Shown in pieces: positions 45,259 to 58,900 of a DNA stretch of 64,000 nucleotides. Under the pieces are notes generated by a model. It saw only the letters and a list, made by a program, of their open reading frames with translations. It had not been told where the DNA came from and ran no database searches. Origin of the DNA: Thuidium tamariscinum (lineage: Eukaryota; Streptophyta; Bryopsida; Hypnales; Thuidiaceae); the NCBI GenBank assembly GCA_947034885.2, contig OX344754.2:17254501-17318500 (forward strand). Direction: 5' to 3'. The translations under genes and the position numbers were made by a program. Each line of letters begins with the position of its first letter. Position 1 is the stretch's first letter.

Positions 45259-45560
45259 TTTCGCTTCGCTGCTTGAACTCGCCCCACCTCTCCCTTCACA
45301 CTCTCAGCCAGCCAGCACCAATCCTCCAATCCTCCAATCCTCCTCGATCAAGCCTTGGCGCAAATCGATCACAGCGATAACCCTAAGCTCCAACAACAAC
45401 CCCTTCGCGCTCCCACTTCATACACCACACAATCAAATCTCTGACTCCATCAAAGACTCCCACTTATATTCAAGCCTCTCCCACCCACTCTACCCTGTCC
45501 GAACGCGTAGATGAAAGCCTTGTTCGAAAGCCTTGTTACAGTATTAGAAAATGAAAGTTC
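45259..45560 (-). promoter_or_regulatory. Promoter and 5' leader of the MCPLR gene
   Basis: On the gene strand AATATAAGTG lies at 45,461-45,470, about 205 bases before the ATG, a plausible TATA box. The leader is purine-rich on the gene strand, as is common in plants. Confidence 0.5.
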
Positions 45561-45890
45561 GAAGGAGGAGAAGAAGCACACTCGTGTGCAACGATAGCAA
45601 CGACTAATAAGGTACTCCGAAACTGTGTAATTTGGTGAAAGCATTAAAGAAAGACAGCACGAGCCTTGACGGGATTTCAAAGGGGGAGGTGGAAAGGACG
45701 CGCCGTGACGCTGGAAAGTCTTCGTTCTACAGGATTTGAGTGGAATTTCAAGGATTTTTGAGGATTTGAGTGGAGAATGGGACCCGCGTGGGAGCTGTAG
45801 CAGCGATGGCATGCACCAACCGGCCGTCGTCCACGCGCGTGCCACCCATCCGGAAGGGAAGAAGGTGGGCGAGCCAGAGGGGAGTCATAG
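45561..45890. other. Upstream DNA of the MCPLR gene
   Basis: GC-balanced stretch with CACGCGTG at about 45,832 as a possible bZIP/bHLH-type site. Overlapping open frames on both strands do not agree with any known protein and are not called. Confidence 0.35.
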
Positions 45891-45892
45891 CA

Positions 45893-46390
45893 TTGTTTAC
45901 TCCTTTTTCAATGAAACCTTGTCCCCTCACTCCCCCTGCCTCATTGGTAAACAATGTTATTTTTTATTCTTTATTTATTTTTGACAAAAATGAAAAAGGG
46001 GCTCTTAACTTACGACCCTGCCAATAAAATTGTCTTCTCTGGATTCTCATTCAACCCAATCCTTGATTTAATTGGTAAGTCCTTTCTAGGCATCTACAGT
46101 AGGTACTAGAGAACGTGCCCTCCTAGTCGTATTCTGCCCCATTGATTACTTCTTTTTCAATGAAACTCAAGGGTTCCCCCACTCCCTCATTGGTAAACAA
46201 TGTTATTTTTTATTCTTTATTTATTTTTGACAAAAATGAAAAAGGGACTCTTATCTTATGACCCAGCGAATAAAATTGTCTTCTATGGATCCTCATTCAA
46301 CCCAATCCTTGATTTAATTGGTAGGTCCTTTCTAGGCATCTAGGGTAGGTACTAGAGAACGTGCCCTCCTAGTCATATTCTGTCCTACAA
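45893..46390 (+). repeat. Tandem duplication, two units of about 245 bp
   Basis: 45,893-46,135 and 46,141-46,385 share TTTTTCAATGAAAC, CTCATTGGTAAACAATG, TTATTTTTGACAAAAATG, AATAAAATTGTCTTCT and GAGAACGTGCCCTCCTAGTC in the same order, with few differences. Non-coding. Confidence 0.85.
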
Positions 46391-47330
46391 GTGGGTTCAC
46401 AAGCAAGTCCTAGTCTGTACGTAGGGCAAAGTGTGCCCTTGGTGGCACGTTCACTAGCGTTAAGAGTAGTTCTTTGTTGTTCCCATGTTGTGTTCATGAC
46501 AAAATCGGCCTTGCATTGCTCATTTCTACATTGAAGTTTTTCTTTAGAATCACTTAAATTATTGGGAAGTAGTCTTCATAATAGCATTATACCTTTTGAG
46601 CATAGGGAGGATCATTGCTTGGTTATAAAATGTTGTGGTTGAGGCGCTTGGGAGTGTCATAAATTATTTTAGAAGTGGAGGTGGGGGTGGAAAGGTGTCA
46701 TGTAGAATCAAACAATAGGTGAAACTAATCATCCCATTTTGATCATCTATCCTTCTTTCATCTGTAGTACCACTTATGTATAATTAACTTTGTCAAAATA
46801 TTGGTAAAAATCATGTTTTCTAGAAATATTTTTGGTGATTTCATCCATTTTCTTTTCTTTCTTTTCCCTTTTTTCAAGTATAATTGGAATCAACTCAAAA
46901 ATTAGCTAAAATTTTGGCAATTATTTATCAATAAAATTTTTATTAGTGACAATTATATGCAATGCAATATATGAAGAAATTTGAATGTGGCTATGATCTT
47001 TGGCTTTGCCATTAATTCCAAACCTCTAAAAAAAATACTTTTTCTAGTCTCACTACCACAAAAGTGACCTTCACAAAATTGATGAGGTTGTTTGTAAACT
47101 CAAGATAAATACAACCCAAGTGGTTCTCTAATTGTATAATACAACCTTTTAATAATTATTTGCAAAGTTTCAAATTGAAAATATAGATATATATGAGTTA
47201 TCACTAGAAGTACCTTGCAATACACAATGTTTCAACTTTCATTCAAGACTATAAATGGATGTTGAAGAACCAAAGGTGGTGTAATCTGGTATAAGTTATA
47301 TATCTTATTAGGGTTCAACCATGACTCTAA
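46391..47330. other. Non-coding, nothing recognised
   Basis: AT-rich. No gene, repeat partner or inverted ends were seen. Confidence 0.4.
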
Positions 47331-47775
47331 GCTCCAATCTGTGATCTACCATGAGGTATTGAACCTTAATTTGGCTATAGCTTTGGCAACCATCACTTCT
47401 TTTTTAACTCTAAGTTCTAATCTAGCTTCTTGATTTTAGATATTTAGCTTTAGCTATGGTGTTTAGAGCTTTTTTTTTACTTAAAAACCCTATTCTAGAC
47501 ATTAAATCATCAATGTTTGGTTATAACTTTGACTATTATGGTTTCCTTTTGAGTTTCCAATCTTTAATTTTGCCTTGAGGTGTTGGATGTCTAGGAATGA
47601 CTTTGATATTCCTTACTTCCTGTTGAGCTTCAAATCCTAATTGAGAGGTATTGAGTGTTTAGCTTTCACTTTGGCATATATCCATAGCTTTCTATTGAAT
47701 TTGTAACCCTAATCTAGACTTGAGATCGTCAATTTTTGGCTATGTATTTGTCATTCCATTTGTTTTTCTTTATGC
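47331..47775 (+). repeat. Diverged tandem repeats of about 72-80 bp, six units
   Basis: Units start near 47,331, 47,414, 47,486, 47,554, 47,631 and 47,703. Each begins with a CCTAATCTAG-like word, continues through TTGAGGTATTGA and TTTGGCTAT-like words, and ends in CTTTTTTGAGTT-like sequence. Strongly decayed and non-coding. Confidence 0.5.
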
Positions 47776-49160
47776 TCTATCTTGTACAAAGTGACGACAC
47801 TCTTTTTGAATTTCCTAAGATTTATATTTGACAATTCAATTTATTTGACAGATTTATATTTTTAGTTACTATTTTAGTTAAATCATGTTGAATTTGAATA
47901 TTTTGAAACATTCCAATAGAATCTCTAAAAAGTTTGAATGTGACTTTCTTGATATTTTCTATGTTGAAACCTTGCTATAAATTGTTTTAACACATTTTAA
48001 CAAAATCTTATATGAAAAATGTCAAAATAAAATTTTAAAAACATAAATTGGAGATGGCTGATAGTATAATAGTGTCAAAATCCTAATGTAGTCCCAATGT
48101 CTTTCAATTAATGTTTATCTTTCAAATATATATATATATATACATACGTTTTTATGACTAGATTTTATAATCTCCAAAAGGCATGTGACTAGAAGTTGGC
48201 TAGTACAATATTCAATCATTTGAAACCGATTACTACATACAAGTATGTTTGTTTTTGAAAAAAATGAAATGGAATTTCATTGTCATAGAAAGAATACACA
48301 ACTCTAGCTATAAGTGTCTTGGTGGTGCAACCAAAAGAACAACTACTACGTACATATATCACTACAACTCATTTATAGTTTCTATTTCACTTGGCACTTG
48401 CCTAATAAAATTTGAAGACCTCAGTTGGAGTCTATTAATGCACCTCCAAGATTATAAGTGAGATTAATCATACAATTATAATGGGGACTTGTAATAATGG
48501 TGTAGTGCACCATAACTCATAACAAACATCAATATTATTGCTTTTATTGATACAGAAAAGGAAATTATTACTTGAGTAAAAAAAAACAATTGATTGAGCA
48601 GTATATCATGGCTATTTGTAATAAGGTATATATAATGTGCAAACAACTATATTTAGTTTTCATCCCTAAAATGTACTATAGTGAAGAGTTAAATAAATCT
48701 TGTTTACTTACAAGAATCATTGACTCATAACAAAATTAATAATAGTGAAAGCATCACTACTACTAATATTGACATTATTTATTAAAAAAAATACAATTAA
48801 AAGAATTTTAAATATATCTTTCGTAAGATTTTCTTAAATGTGTAACAATAGAACATTTATAAACATTCAAAAGCAATTTAAGATCTTCATTTATTGTAGA
48901 TTTTGCCAATTGGATAGATTCTAATATATAGCATGACTTATTGGTAGCAATGATATTGTATAGCAATCTCCAAAACTTATTAATCCATATATTAAAAAAA
49001 ATTTAATTCCTAAATCTATCTATGAAAAATCCTAAAATATAACAAATCTTTGAAAACCTAAATTTTTTTACTAAATCAATGTAATATCTAAGTTTGAAAC
49101 AATATCTTAAAATCAATTACATATGCAATTTCAATCAAGATTCAAGAATACAACTTTAAG
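47776..49160. other. Non-coding, with a short TA run
   Basis: AT-rich spacer; alternating TA at about 48,127-48,142. A 70-codon open frame at 48,249-48,461 has no recognised feature. Confidence 0.4.
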
Positions 49161-49490
49161 CCTTAAAGGAGATTTGAAGTCTTCAAGAGATTATAAGTTT
49201 CCAGAGTGTAGGAATGTTGTAGAGATGCAAGGAACACTACCACATAAGCAATCTAATGTAGTTGAAAAATTGCCACGTTAGATAATATTAATTAATGTTT
49301 AATTAATTAATTGATATATTTAAAAATAATTAAATTTAAATTAAATTTTTATTCATTTTTAACTGTGGAATTTTTTTTTCAAAATTAGAAAATTCATACC
49401 AACAAAGGCTAATTTTCAACATTGGGAATATAATAGTTTTAATAAACAACTTTGAAATAGTCTTCCAAAGGTCTCAAATCACTTCTAATG
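49161..49490. mobile_element. Decayed CATTAGA-family MITE
   Basis: The right end, read backwards, is CATTAGAAGTGATTTGAG and the left end reads CCTTAAAGGAGATTTGAAG. The shared interior is recognisable: AAAATTGCCACGTTAGAT, ATTAATTAATTG, and AAGACTATTTC read backwards. Borders are approximate. Confidence 0.55.
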
Positions 49491-50375
49491 ATAATGTATG
49501 AAATATCTTTGAAAAAATGAAATGAAATTCTTGATTTTGAAAAAAGAATTTCAGTATGTTCCAAAAAAACAATCAATTTACAAAAACTTGGCAATTAACC
49601 ATGTAATGTGTCAACAATTAGAGAACACATTGCATTAATATTTCCCTCAAAATGGTTAATGAAATTCTACACACTTGTAGCATGAAGCTAAACTTGCAAT
49701 TTTTTAGACATTGTATTTATATGGATCTATAAAACAATATGGATTCTCTACAATTGATGCCAAATCAAAACCAAAATTGAACCCTACCAAAGCATTATCA
49801 ACTAGAGTTTAGAAGTTTAGTCCTTTAATTTGAAGACCAATGATGGTTGAAAATTCTATTATTGTAAAGAAGTATTGTAAAATGCAACTTAGAAGAATAA
49901 TTTAATAATGACTCTCAAATAGCAGTTGTAAAATACGATTTAGAGAATGCATACTTACAATGATACAATTAGATTAAGTAGAAAACAAATGAATATTTTT
50001 TAATAAAATTTGAAGCCAAAAAATAAAATTACATTCCAAAATCAATAGTAAGATGTAAATCAAATATTTGTGATATTTCTAAGATTTTTTTTCTTGAAGC
50101 TCAAAATATTTGTTCTTGTTATAGTAGATATTCAAGGTCTATTTTTTACTTTTTTTATTCAAATTATTTTTGAAGGATAATTTTTAAACTATTAAGATTA
50201 CTTTCAAGCCAAACTTATGAATATATATTGAATAATATTATATGGAAACAATGGAAATTAAAGTAAAGTTCACAATCTATATCGTAAAAATGTTAAAGAA
50301 ACAACACATGATTGTTAAAAAAACAATGGATGAAAAAACACAATATTTGTACTTGAAATATATTTGACTACATCT
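49491..50375. other. Non-coding, nothing recognised
   Basis: AT-rich spacer with no gene or repeat partner in the window. Confidence 0.4.
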
Positions 50376-50602
50376 ATGGTCAATTTTGTTAAAATGGCGG
50401 TATTCCAATAAAATGGCATGATATTCCATTAAAATGGCACAACATTCCGTTAAAATGGCACATTTTCTTCCTCTACCTCTAGGCCTTTATGTCAAAATGG
50501 TACACGAAATGTGTCAAAATGGCACTTGAAATTTGTCAAAGTGGCACATAGAATATGTCAAAATAGCACTTGGAATACCGCCATTTTAATGAAATTGACC
50601 AT
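50376..50602. mobile_element. ATGGTCAAT MITE, 4-bp TSD ATCT
   Basis: 227 bp, with ends ATGGTCAATTTTGTTAAAA and, read backwards, ATGGTCAATTTCATTAAAA. ATCT flanks at 50,372-50,375 and 50,603-50,606. The third member of the family, with the same AAAATGGCAC interior. Confidence 0.88.
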
Positions 50603-52955
50603 ATCTATTTTTCAAAATTTGAATGCTTAGTCATTTAGGGCTTAAATCTTGAACTAAGTTAAAACTTATTGGCAATGAAAACTACAATTTACAAATATAT
50701 ACCTCCATCTCCAACAATTCAAGCTCTATCAATATTTTCCAATTGCAACTATTAAACAAGATTGCTAAAAAATCATATTGGTATATAACGTTGTAGAGAT
50801 GCATTTTAGTACCGTAAATTTCTAGTGCAACAACTCAACCAAATTAAATGCACAAAGAATAAAAAGTGAAGGATAAATTGGCAATAAACATAGTAATATG
50901 TAAGAAAAAATATGGTGTCTTCAAACAGAGTGACATCCTAAGCACAAGTATAGAAAGTAGAACAAGAAGAGATTGACTCATTGAAATAAAATGACAACCT
51001 TTCCTACACAAAAAACTTATATGAAACCTTAGAATGCATTATGCATTGCAACACTAATATCTTAGTGCATTTTTTCAATAGATTTTTAGATTATAATTTG
51101 TAGTCAGTGATTAAAATTAGTAATGTCACAATAGTTGTTAATCTTAGTCACACCATCAAACTTTCTTCAATGTATATAGTCATTTGACTAAATATAGTCT
51201 CTTTCTTGAAAGATTTGATTTTATGAGACCATCAATTATAATTATTGTAACTATAAAAGTATGATTGTTTTTAGTTTGTAAAGTAATATGAGTGATAACA
51301 TATGATATAGTGTAATGTGAAATGATTTTATCCCCACACTTAGCTTAAGTATTTAGAATTTGCAAAAGTTAGGTTTTTTTGGATGTCATATCAAGTTGAA
51401 GGGAAAAACTCTAATCCTATAGATTTAATTGACTCTTGCATTTATTTTCATCCCAAAATATGATAGAAATATTTGAAGAATTCTAAAATAGCGTAAAATT
51501 TCTAAATAAGGATTTTAATGCAAAAGTTAAGAAGGTTCAAAGTTTTACACGAATCTCAAACATTTCATCTCTATCCATTTAAATAATGACTTGTTTGAAG
51601 ATTTCAAAGTAGATTTGGAATTTTGATTAAGTTCTCTATATGATTCTTAAATTGTTTTTTCTATTTGAAATATAGAATGATTCTTCATATAGAATTTGGG
51701 TTAATTGTGTCTTCAAGAGATGCTATTAAAGAATATAGTTTTCTTTAAATTTTGAATCTCAATTTGAATATATACTTTTTGCATTGAAGTTCTTTTTAGA
51801 ATTTTTGTCCAACAGCTTTAAAGTTGCTCAATGCTTAAAGTGGTGAGCTAATCATTAATCACTCATTTGTAATTACTAAATTTGTGCTTCCTATATGAGA
51901 AGTGCTAGAGTATCAAGTCCAATTTTGATTTACCCTACAAGACTTAGATTGTTAAAGAGTAATTTAAATGGTTACTTGTTGATGAATGACTAAAATATAT
52001 TGTGTATACATAGCTTAACTAATTGCATTTTCAAATAAAAAATTTTGTTTGAAAGTTGAAAACTTGAAGTATTTGCAACAATAGTCAAAGCTATATATAT
52101 TTTTGGCTTCTACATTTAAACAAAAATTCAAAAATAAGCACAATTTTGTAGAAATTGATACAATTTATTTGTTTTTTTACATTATCACATTTATCAATCT
52201 AAATTAAAACATGACTTTGGAATCACATTTTAGTTCGTATTGAGAAAATATCCTCTTCAATATAGTGAATTTAGTTACAAAATATGCAAATTCATGGTTC
52301 AAAATTGTAGTTCAAAATGAAATGAATGTTTAAAATAGTGAGATTAAAGTTTTGAAATGTATATATATGTAAACAAAGAAAATTGTACCAACAATTTGTA
52401 ATTCCTGAGATAAAGAATGAAATGCACATTTAGACCATTGAAAGTAATTTATTGAGGAGATTAAGTAATAAATTAGAATGATTTGATGTTGTATCGCTGA
52501 TGTTTAGCAATTAAAGATTCATACAATCCAAAAGTACTAATAAACCATATGCCAACAATTGCCCTGATTCATCATTAAAAGTTCTTACAACAATGTGTTG
52601 CCAACATTTTGTATGAAAGCATCTCAAATGTCAAATAGAATGGCAACAACAAGAGTAATTTTTCTAACAAATTATTTTGTTGTAAAAAAATTTTGTTGTT
52701 AAAGAATTATATGATGTGTCTAATTATTAACACGTATATTACAAATATTTTCATTCTTTTGTGTTTTAGTTGTCACATTAGTTAATGAATTATACCTTAA
52801 AATTAACATGCTTATTCATAGAATAAAATCAATGTTCATCAAATGTAATATATGACAACATGCAACAAAAATTAAACTTTTGAGTGAAATAATTAAAAGT
52901 CCCTTGTTAAATTATAAATAAATCTTCTTTATTTGAGATATTTAAAAATATTCAG
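50603..52955. other. Non-coding spacer or upstream intron of the coiled-coil gene
   Basis: Very AT-rich. The exon at 52,956 follows an acceptor, so at least the right end is intron and one or more 5' exons, including the start codon, should lie to the left. None could be picked out with confidence. Confidence 0.4.
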
Positions 52956-55900
52956 GTTTATTTGGAAGAAGATAAAATACCAAAAACGGCTCGAGAATTA
53001 ACAAATTGTAATACATTGAATGGAGATGAAGAATTTATTCAAAGACCCATTGAAAAGTTAAGACCATCTACAACTAGCAAACAAATTCGTCCCAATCACC
53101 GAGACAAAGAGTCATTACTTGATGAATTGCTTGAATTGAAAAATGCAATAGTAGATCAAGCATTCCATATGCGGCTTCACATACAACATCATGAACAAGT
53201 TCAAGAAAAAAACAAGTAGGCTACAAAATTTATGATTGCTATGCATGTTTATATATATATATATATATATTCAAAAGATGGTATTTTTTAACTATCTAAT
53301 TAAACTATCTATTTTCATATTGTGATATATAAAATTGAGAGTTTTCAAAAATAAACTTTTTTTAAAAATAAAATGAATAAAATCTTGTAGTCAACTTGAA
53401 AAGAATGTCGAAAACCTTGAATTGGCATATGGATTGGAGGCCCCCCGTGTTGGAGGTGAAAGCAAATTGACTTCCAAACTACTAGGTATTGTATATATTT
53501 CATATTTTATTTATTTACTTGATGTTATTTGTAAAGTTCTCATAATTTTGATGTATATGTTCTTTTATATTAGAGTGAATGTATGATAACATGTATTACA
53601 TGTGATTATATATTTTATATAAATTGATAATAGTACAATAAATCCATTAATCCATTAATTAATTAATCCTAATATACAAGTGCAATTGTAGTGTTTAGGT
53701 TTGAAAGCACGCTTGCGAGAAAAACAACTTATATGTGATAGTCGTGATATTGAAATTTGTTTACTTCGTAAAGATTTACGTGTGACCCACTGCCGAGTAA
53801 AATTCTACATACGTGGTCATTACCGAAATATCAATCATTTTCAATTAATTCCTAATAAATTATTATTCTTTGAAATCATATTCTATAATAAAGATTTTAA
53901 TTTAATATATTGCAAAATCAAACATCAAATGAATTATGAAAGATTTTCTTTTGAATATGTTTTACCAAATCAATTCATTGTAACTTTTAAAATTAACATT
54001 ATCATTAATAATGTTCAAAATATATCAAGTTTAAATAATAAAAAAGTTTTAAAAATAAATGCACATTTTTTCATCAAATTTTAAAATGACTTTAAAGTGC
54101 CACTCTATCAAATACCAATAGTTTTTTGAGAGATAATAGAATAAAATTAATGCATCTAATTGAACTCAATCATCAACACCCATACCTTGACTATTCATGC
54201 ATCTCGATGAATCCATTTTTCATTTCCAATAAAAGCCTTAAAAGTTTGATCCAAATTTAGACAATCTATACAAAACATAATAGTTAATTGTATTTGTGTT
54301 GCAATAAGCGGGTGCCTTCAAGAAAATATTAACAAACAAGAAAACCATAAAGGAAATTTGAATGAAAAAAATTTATTTGTTAGTATGTAATTTTATATTA
54401 TCTAACTATCTCTGAATTTAGGTTTCTTGATGAGATGCTTGGATAAATAGTTCTAATATATATCTAAGAAAATTCAAGTATTTTGACACATTTTGCACAA
54501 AAAGTCATCTACTTTAGAAGATTGTCATATATGAAACTAATATAATATAATATTGTTTTAAAAAAAACTATTTGTAGTAAAAAAAACTCATTCTAAAGGG
54601 AGTAAAAACTCTACCAATTGTACTAAGTGTTTTGAGAAAAAACACATTTTCCATAAAAAGTTGCTTACTTTAAATTTTTAGATCTTTTCAATCTTTGTAG
54701 TCACATGGGTTAATATTTTTCAATACATTTTGAGGATAGTCTACTAAAAGTTTGTATAATTGAAGTAGAAAAAAGGTTTTTTCAAATTTAGCAATTGTAA
54801 TTTAAAATGGCAATTTATTTGATCATTTTTTAATAAAAATATCTTTCATCCTTCAAGGGTTGAAGTACTTCTTTTACACCTTAATTTATATACAATGAAT
54901 ACATTGATCTATGTGAAATTAATTTGAAAAGTTTATGAGTTTATAATTACACATGTAATTGCACATAATGGTTTAACTTTGAATATGTATTCTTAGTGTA
55001 AAAGTCAATTTAATTATTGCATCTTTAAATTTGGATTTATTTTTTAATTGTTAAATTTTCATCATCAATTTAAATCTCTCATAACATTTAAAATCAATTT
55101 ACATTTGGATTTTATAGAAAACATCTAAAATTCTAAATTGTTGTCTTTCACCCCACAAGGACTAGAAAATACAATATGTCTCCTTTAAATTTTCAATGGT
55201 AAGCCCTTGATAGAATGAAACAAATCTCAATGTTTTGTAAATAGAATATTAAATTGACATACTATTTGCATTTATTCTAATTTCTAAATTTTCAAATATA
55301 AAAATTATTTTCAAATTTATTTACTAAATGTAGTGTAATAGAAAAAGGGAGCAAACATAATCTTTAACCAATGAAAAGAATAGTAAGGATGAAAATAAAA
55401 CATTTTCTTAGACATTTTTAGTCTTCACTTTTTACAAAAAAACTAAATTAAGAGAAAAAATTCAAATTTTTATTTTTATAAGTTTTGAAAATTGTAAGGT
55501 TCAATCTAGTGTGATTAAGGACAAAAAAATAATCAGAATGATTTCAAATTTCTAAAAGATGTATGAAAAATATGCTAATAATATCAATTGTCAAATTTCA
55601 ACAAATGGCACATATATAAATTCTGTCAAATTTAGTAGGATATAATTTGGTTAGATATAGTTTTCTACTCTTTCTACCTAAAATATATACCAATGTCTAT
55701 AAATTTAAGATTTTTTTTCATTTAAAAAAATAGAAATACTACCTTTTCCTAGGATTCCAATACAACTAATTTTTTATTTTTTTGGAGTGAGGGGAAAATA
55801 ATACTCATTTTTTAATAATTTTTCTTCCCAAAAGTTGCATTTTTGGCCTATAAAGTTGACCATCAAGAATTTTTATTATCTGAAATATCAACATTTATTA

Positions 55901-58900
55901 TTTTTTGCAATTAATTCCATGCATTCTTGGCAAAGTAGAGTTTCCTTTTGAAAAGGTCAAATAAAAAATTTCAAATTCATGCATGTGCAAAAAAATATTG
56001 AAATCAAACAATGCATTGAAAACCTCCATTATCAAAAAGTTGTTGGGCCTTGAGGTGTCAATGTATGATTTGTTTAAGAACTCAAACAAAATATTGCATT
56101 GAGATAACTGAAATTACAAGTAATAAAAAACTGTGGATTTATTCCCATTTAACCTCTAAAGGACCAAGCTATATTCATAGAAATTTTAGGCAATTCACTA
56201 TGTATGGAGTTTTTTATTTTTTGTTTTTGAAATTTTCACATGAAAAAATATCTTTGAGGTGCAATAATTTTTATAAGTTTTGACTACATATTTCAAAAGT
56301 TATTGTATGATACACAGTTTATTTTATTAGGAGGTAGTCGAAGCAGCCTAGGTTCGAAAAAAATTACTATTTTCAAAAAAGAAAACTTCATATATATATA
56401 TATATATATTTGTGTCTATAAAGCTTTGATTCATTCCATTTTGATTAATGACATGAAAGTTTTGGGAGTTTTAGTTTGTGGATTGTTTTGAAACTTCTAC
56501 TCTTAAAATAAACTTTCATATACTCTATTTAACTCCTAAAAGACCAGCCTCCTAAATTTGGCAACATAGAAATTTGGGGCAAATATGTGTGAATGGAGAT
56601 TTTGATATTTTTGGCCAAAATTTTATTAGAACATGGGGACAAGGAATATCCTTCTTGAGCACTAAAAACCAAGACATTTGGAAATATGAGCAAAAAATTA
56701 TGGCCTAATATATATTTTTCTTTTGTAAATGGGCACTTTGTATAGATTGGAAAAAATCACTTTTTTCAAAAACAATTATTTGAAATTGATTTTCTTTGTT
56801 TATGTTTGTGTAGAAAGCTTTGAATGGTTTCATTTTGATCAATGAGTCAAAAGCTTTGAAGAGTTTTTGTTTGTGGGCACTTATGGATTATGTACCCTAA
56901 ATTACATTTTGAAATCCTTTATTTTATTCTATTTTCAATATTTACAAAAAAAAATCATAGGCATAAGAGGGTTTTTAACCAATTTAGAAGATTGCAACTT
57001 CCCAAACGTTGGGAACACATAGGGTTCAACTCTGGAAATGCTATGTTGATGTGGTCAAGCGATTGCCATATTAGAAAATACAAATTAATTTATTAGTTTA
57101 TTAAAAGAAAAATTTAAATTTAAATTAAAAAATAATTTTATTGAATTTTAATACATTCTGAAGTTTTTTTGAAAAAAAAACATTTTAATTTTTTTTTCAA
57201 AATTCAAAAATTCAGACCAGTAGAGGGACAGTTTTAGAGAACAACTGTGAAACAGTCTTCTAGGGACCCAAAAATCCTCTTATGAGTGTTAATTGTTTAT
57301 TACAACATTGAAACCATTAGGATTGGCATTTTTCAATTCTTTAAAGAAATTCTTAACAATTTTGTATTTTGAATCATTTGCTACTTGTTTCTACTTACTA
57401 TTTTTTCCTATATGTTACACACTTCCATATGATTTGAAATTTTTTGAGCATGTAGCCAACTTGCATTGAAGAATGAATACAAAGAATATTCACCATTTAA
57501 AATTTTTTTTCATACAAATGTGACCTTGTGAAGTACAACTACCTGGGGGTTTGCAAGGATTAAAAAAAGATTTTTGTCAATTTGAATGCTTGTATCATGC
57601 AATCTATATACTGGAAAACTTTGAAATTTTTTCTACACACTCTCTAACTAATTTAATACAAGATCCTATAGTTACAAATCTCAAAAAATGTTTTCTAAAT
57701 TTTTTTGGTATTGATACTTGAAATGGCAAGTTTTGACTGTTTTTGGAATAAACATAGTCAAGAAATTTAATAGGTTAATTCAATTCTAATCATTTTGGGA
57801 AAAAAAATAAAAACATTGAGTGTAGATTGTTTACTACAACATTAGAACCATTCGGGACTAGAATTTTTCTATTTTATAACTTCATTCTCAACAATATAGT
57901 GTTTTAAATCATTCTTTACTTCTCTCTATTTACTATTTTTTTCCTATATATTGTACAAGTGATCTAAAAATGATTTGAAAATTTTCATGTATGTAGCCAA
58001 TTTCCCTTGAAGAATGAGTCCTAAGAAGAACCACCATTTTGGACATTTATTCTTACAGATGTGACCTTCTGAAATGCAATTGTCCTATTTTTTGAATAGG
58101 AAAAAAATGATTTTTGTCAATTCAAAGACAAATATCTTACAATCTAAATGGTGGAAATTTTTGAAATTTTTCTATATTTTTTCAAACAAGAATTATAGAA
58201 GATGCTATAATTACATTTATCCAAAAATGTTTTTCTTCCAAAATTTAGTACTTGTATTACAAAATGGCAGTTTTGAGGCAGTTTTGATGAAAATATATTC
58301 AAGGAACCTAAGGGGTTAAATCTAAAGAGACTTTGGGGTTTCTCTTTACAATCTATATTTAGCTTCACAATCCTTTAATTGCAATTTAATATGTGAATTG
58401 TGATATATAGTTATTTACATACAATCACAATCATTGATTAACCATGTATTGAAAAGTATTTAGTTATAAGTGCAAGACATGAGGACACTTAGTAAATTTT
58501 CCCTTGCAATGAAAATTATCCATGTGTTTCAATAAATATATATATAGTCAATGTTTTTCTAATGAAATACTATTGTATTTATAATATACTATACAACTAC
58601 AAAGAGCTTTCAGGCCCTTCTAGGGTTCAATCAATGATTATCTTAGAAAGTATACATTCCTAAACATCACTCATTAGACCTTGATACTCTACATATGTAT
58701 TTTTATTAGGAAATTCATGTACAATAATTGTACTTGTAATGGTAGTATTATACAATTCAAGATACATTGTGTTAATAATAGTTATTTTTGGTAGTATAGA
58801 AATATGAAATCACAAACTTGTTTTCAAGTTAAGAAGAATTCAAATTAATTGTTTAGGATATATTGAAAGAATTGTTATTTTTATTATTTTTATTATTAAT

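Noticed and set aside
45450..46027. Overlapping open frames on both strands upstream of the MCPLR gene
   Set aside because: They overlap each other and the promoter, and their 3' ends run into a non-coding tandem duplication; none resembles a protein I know.
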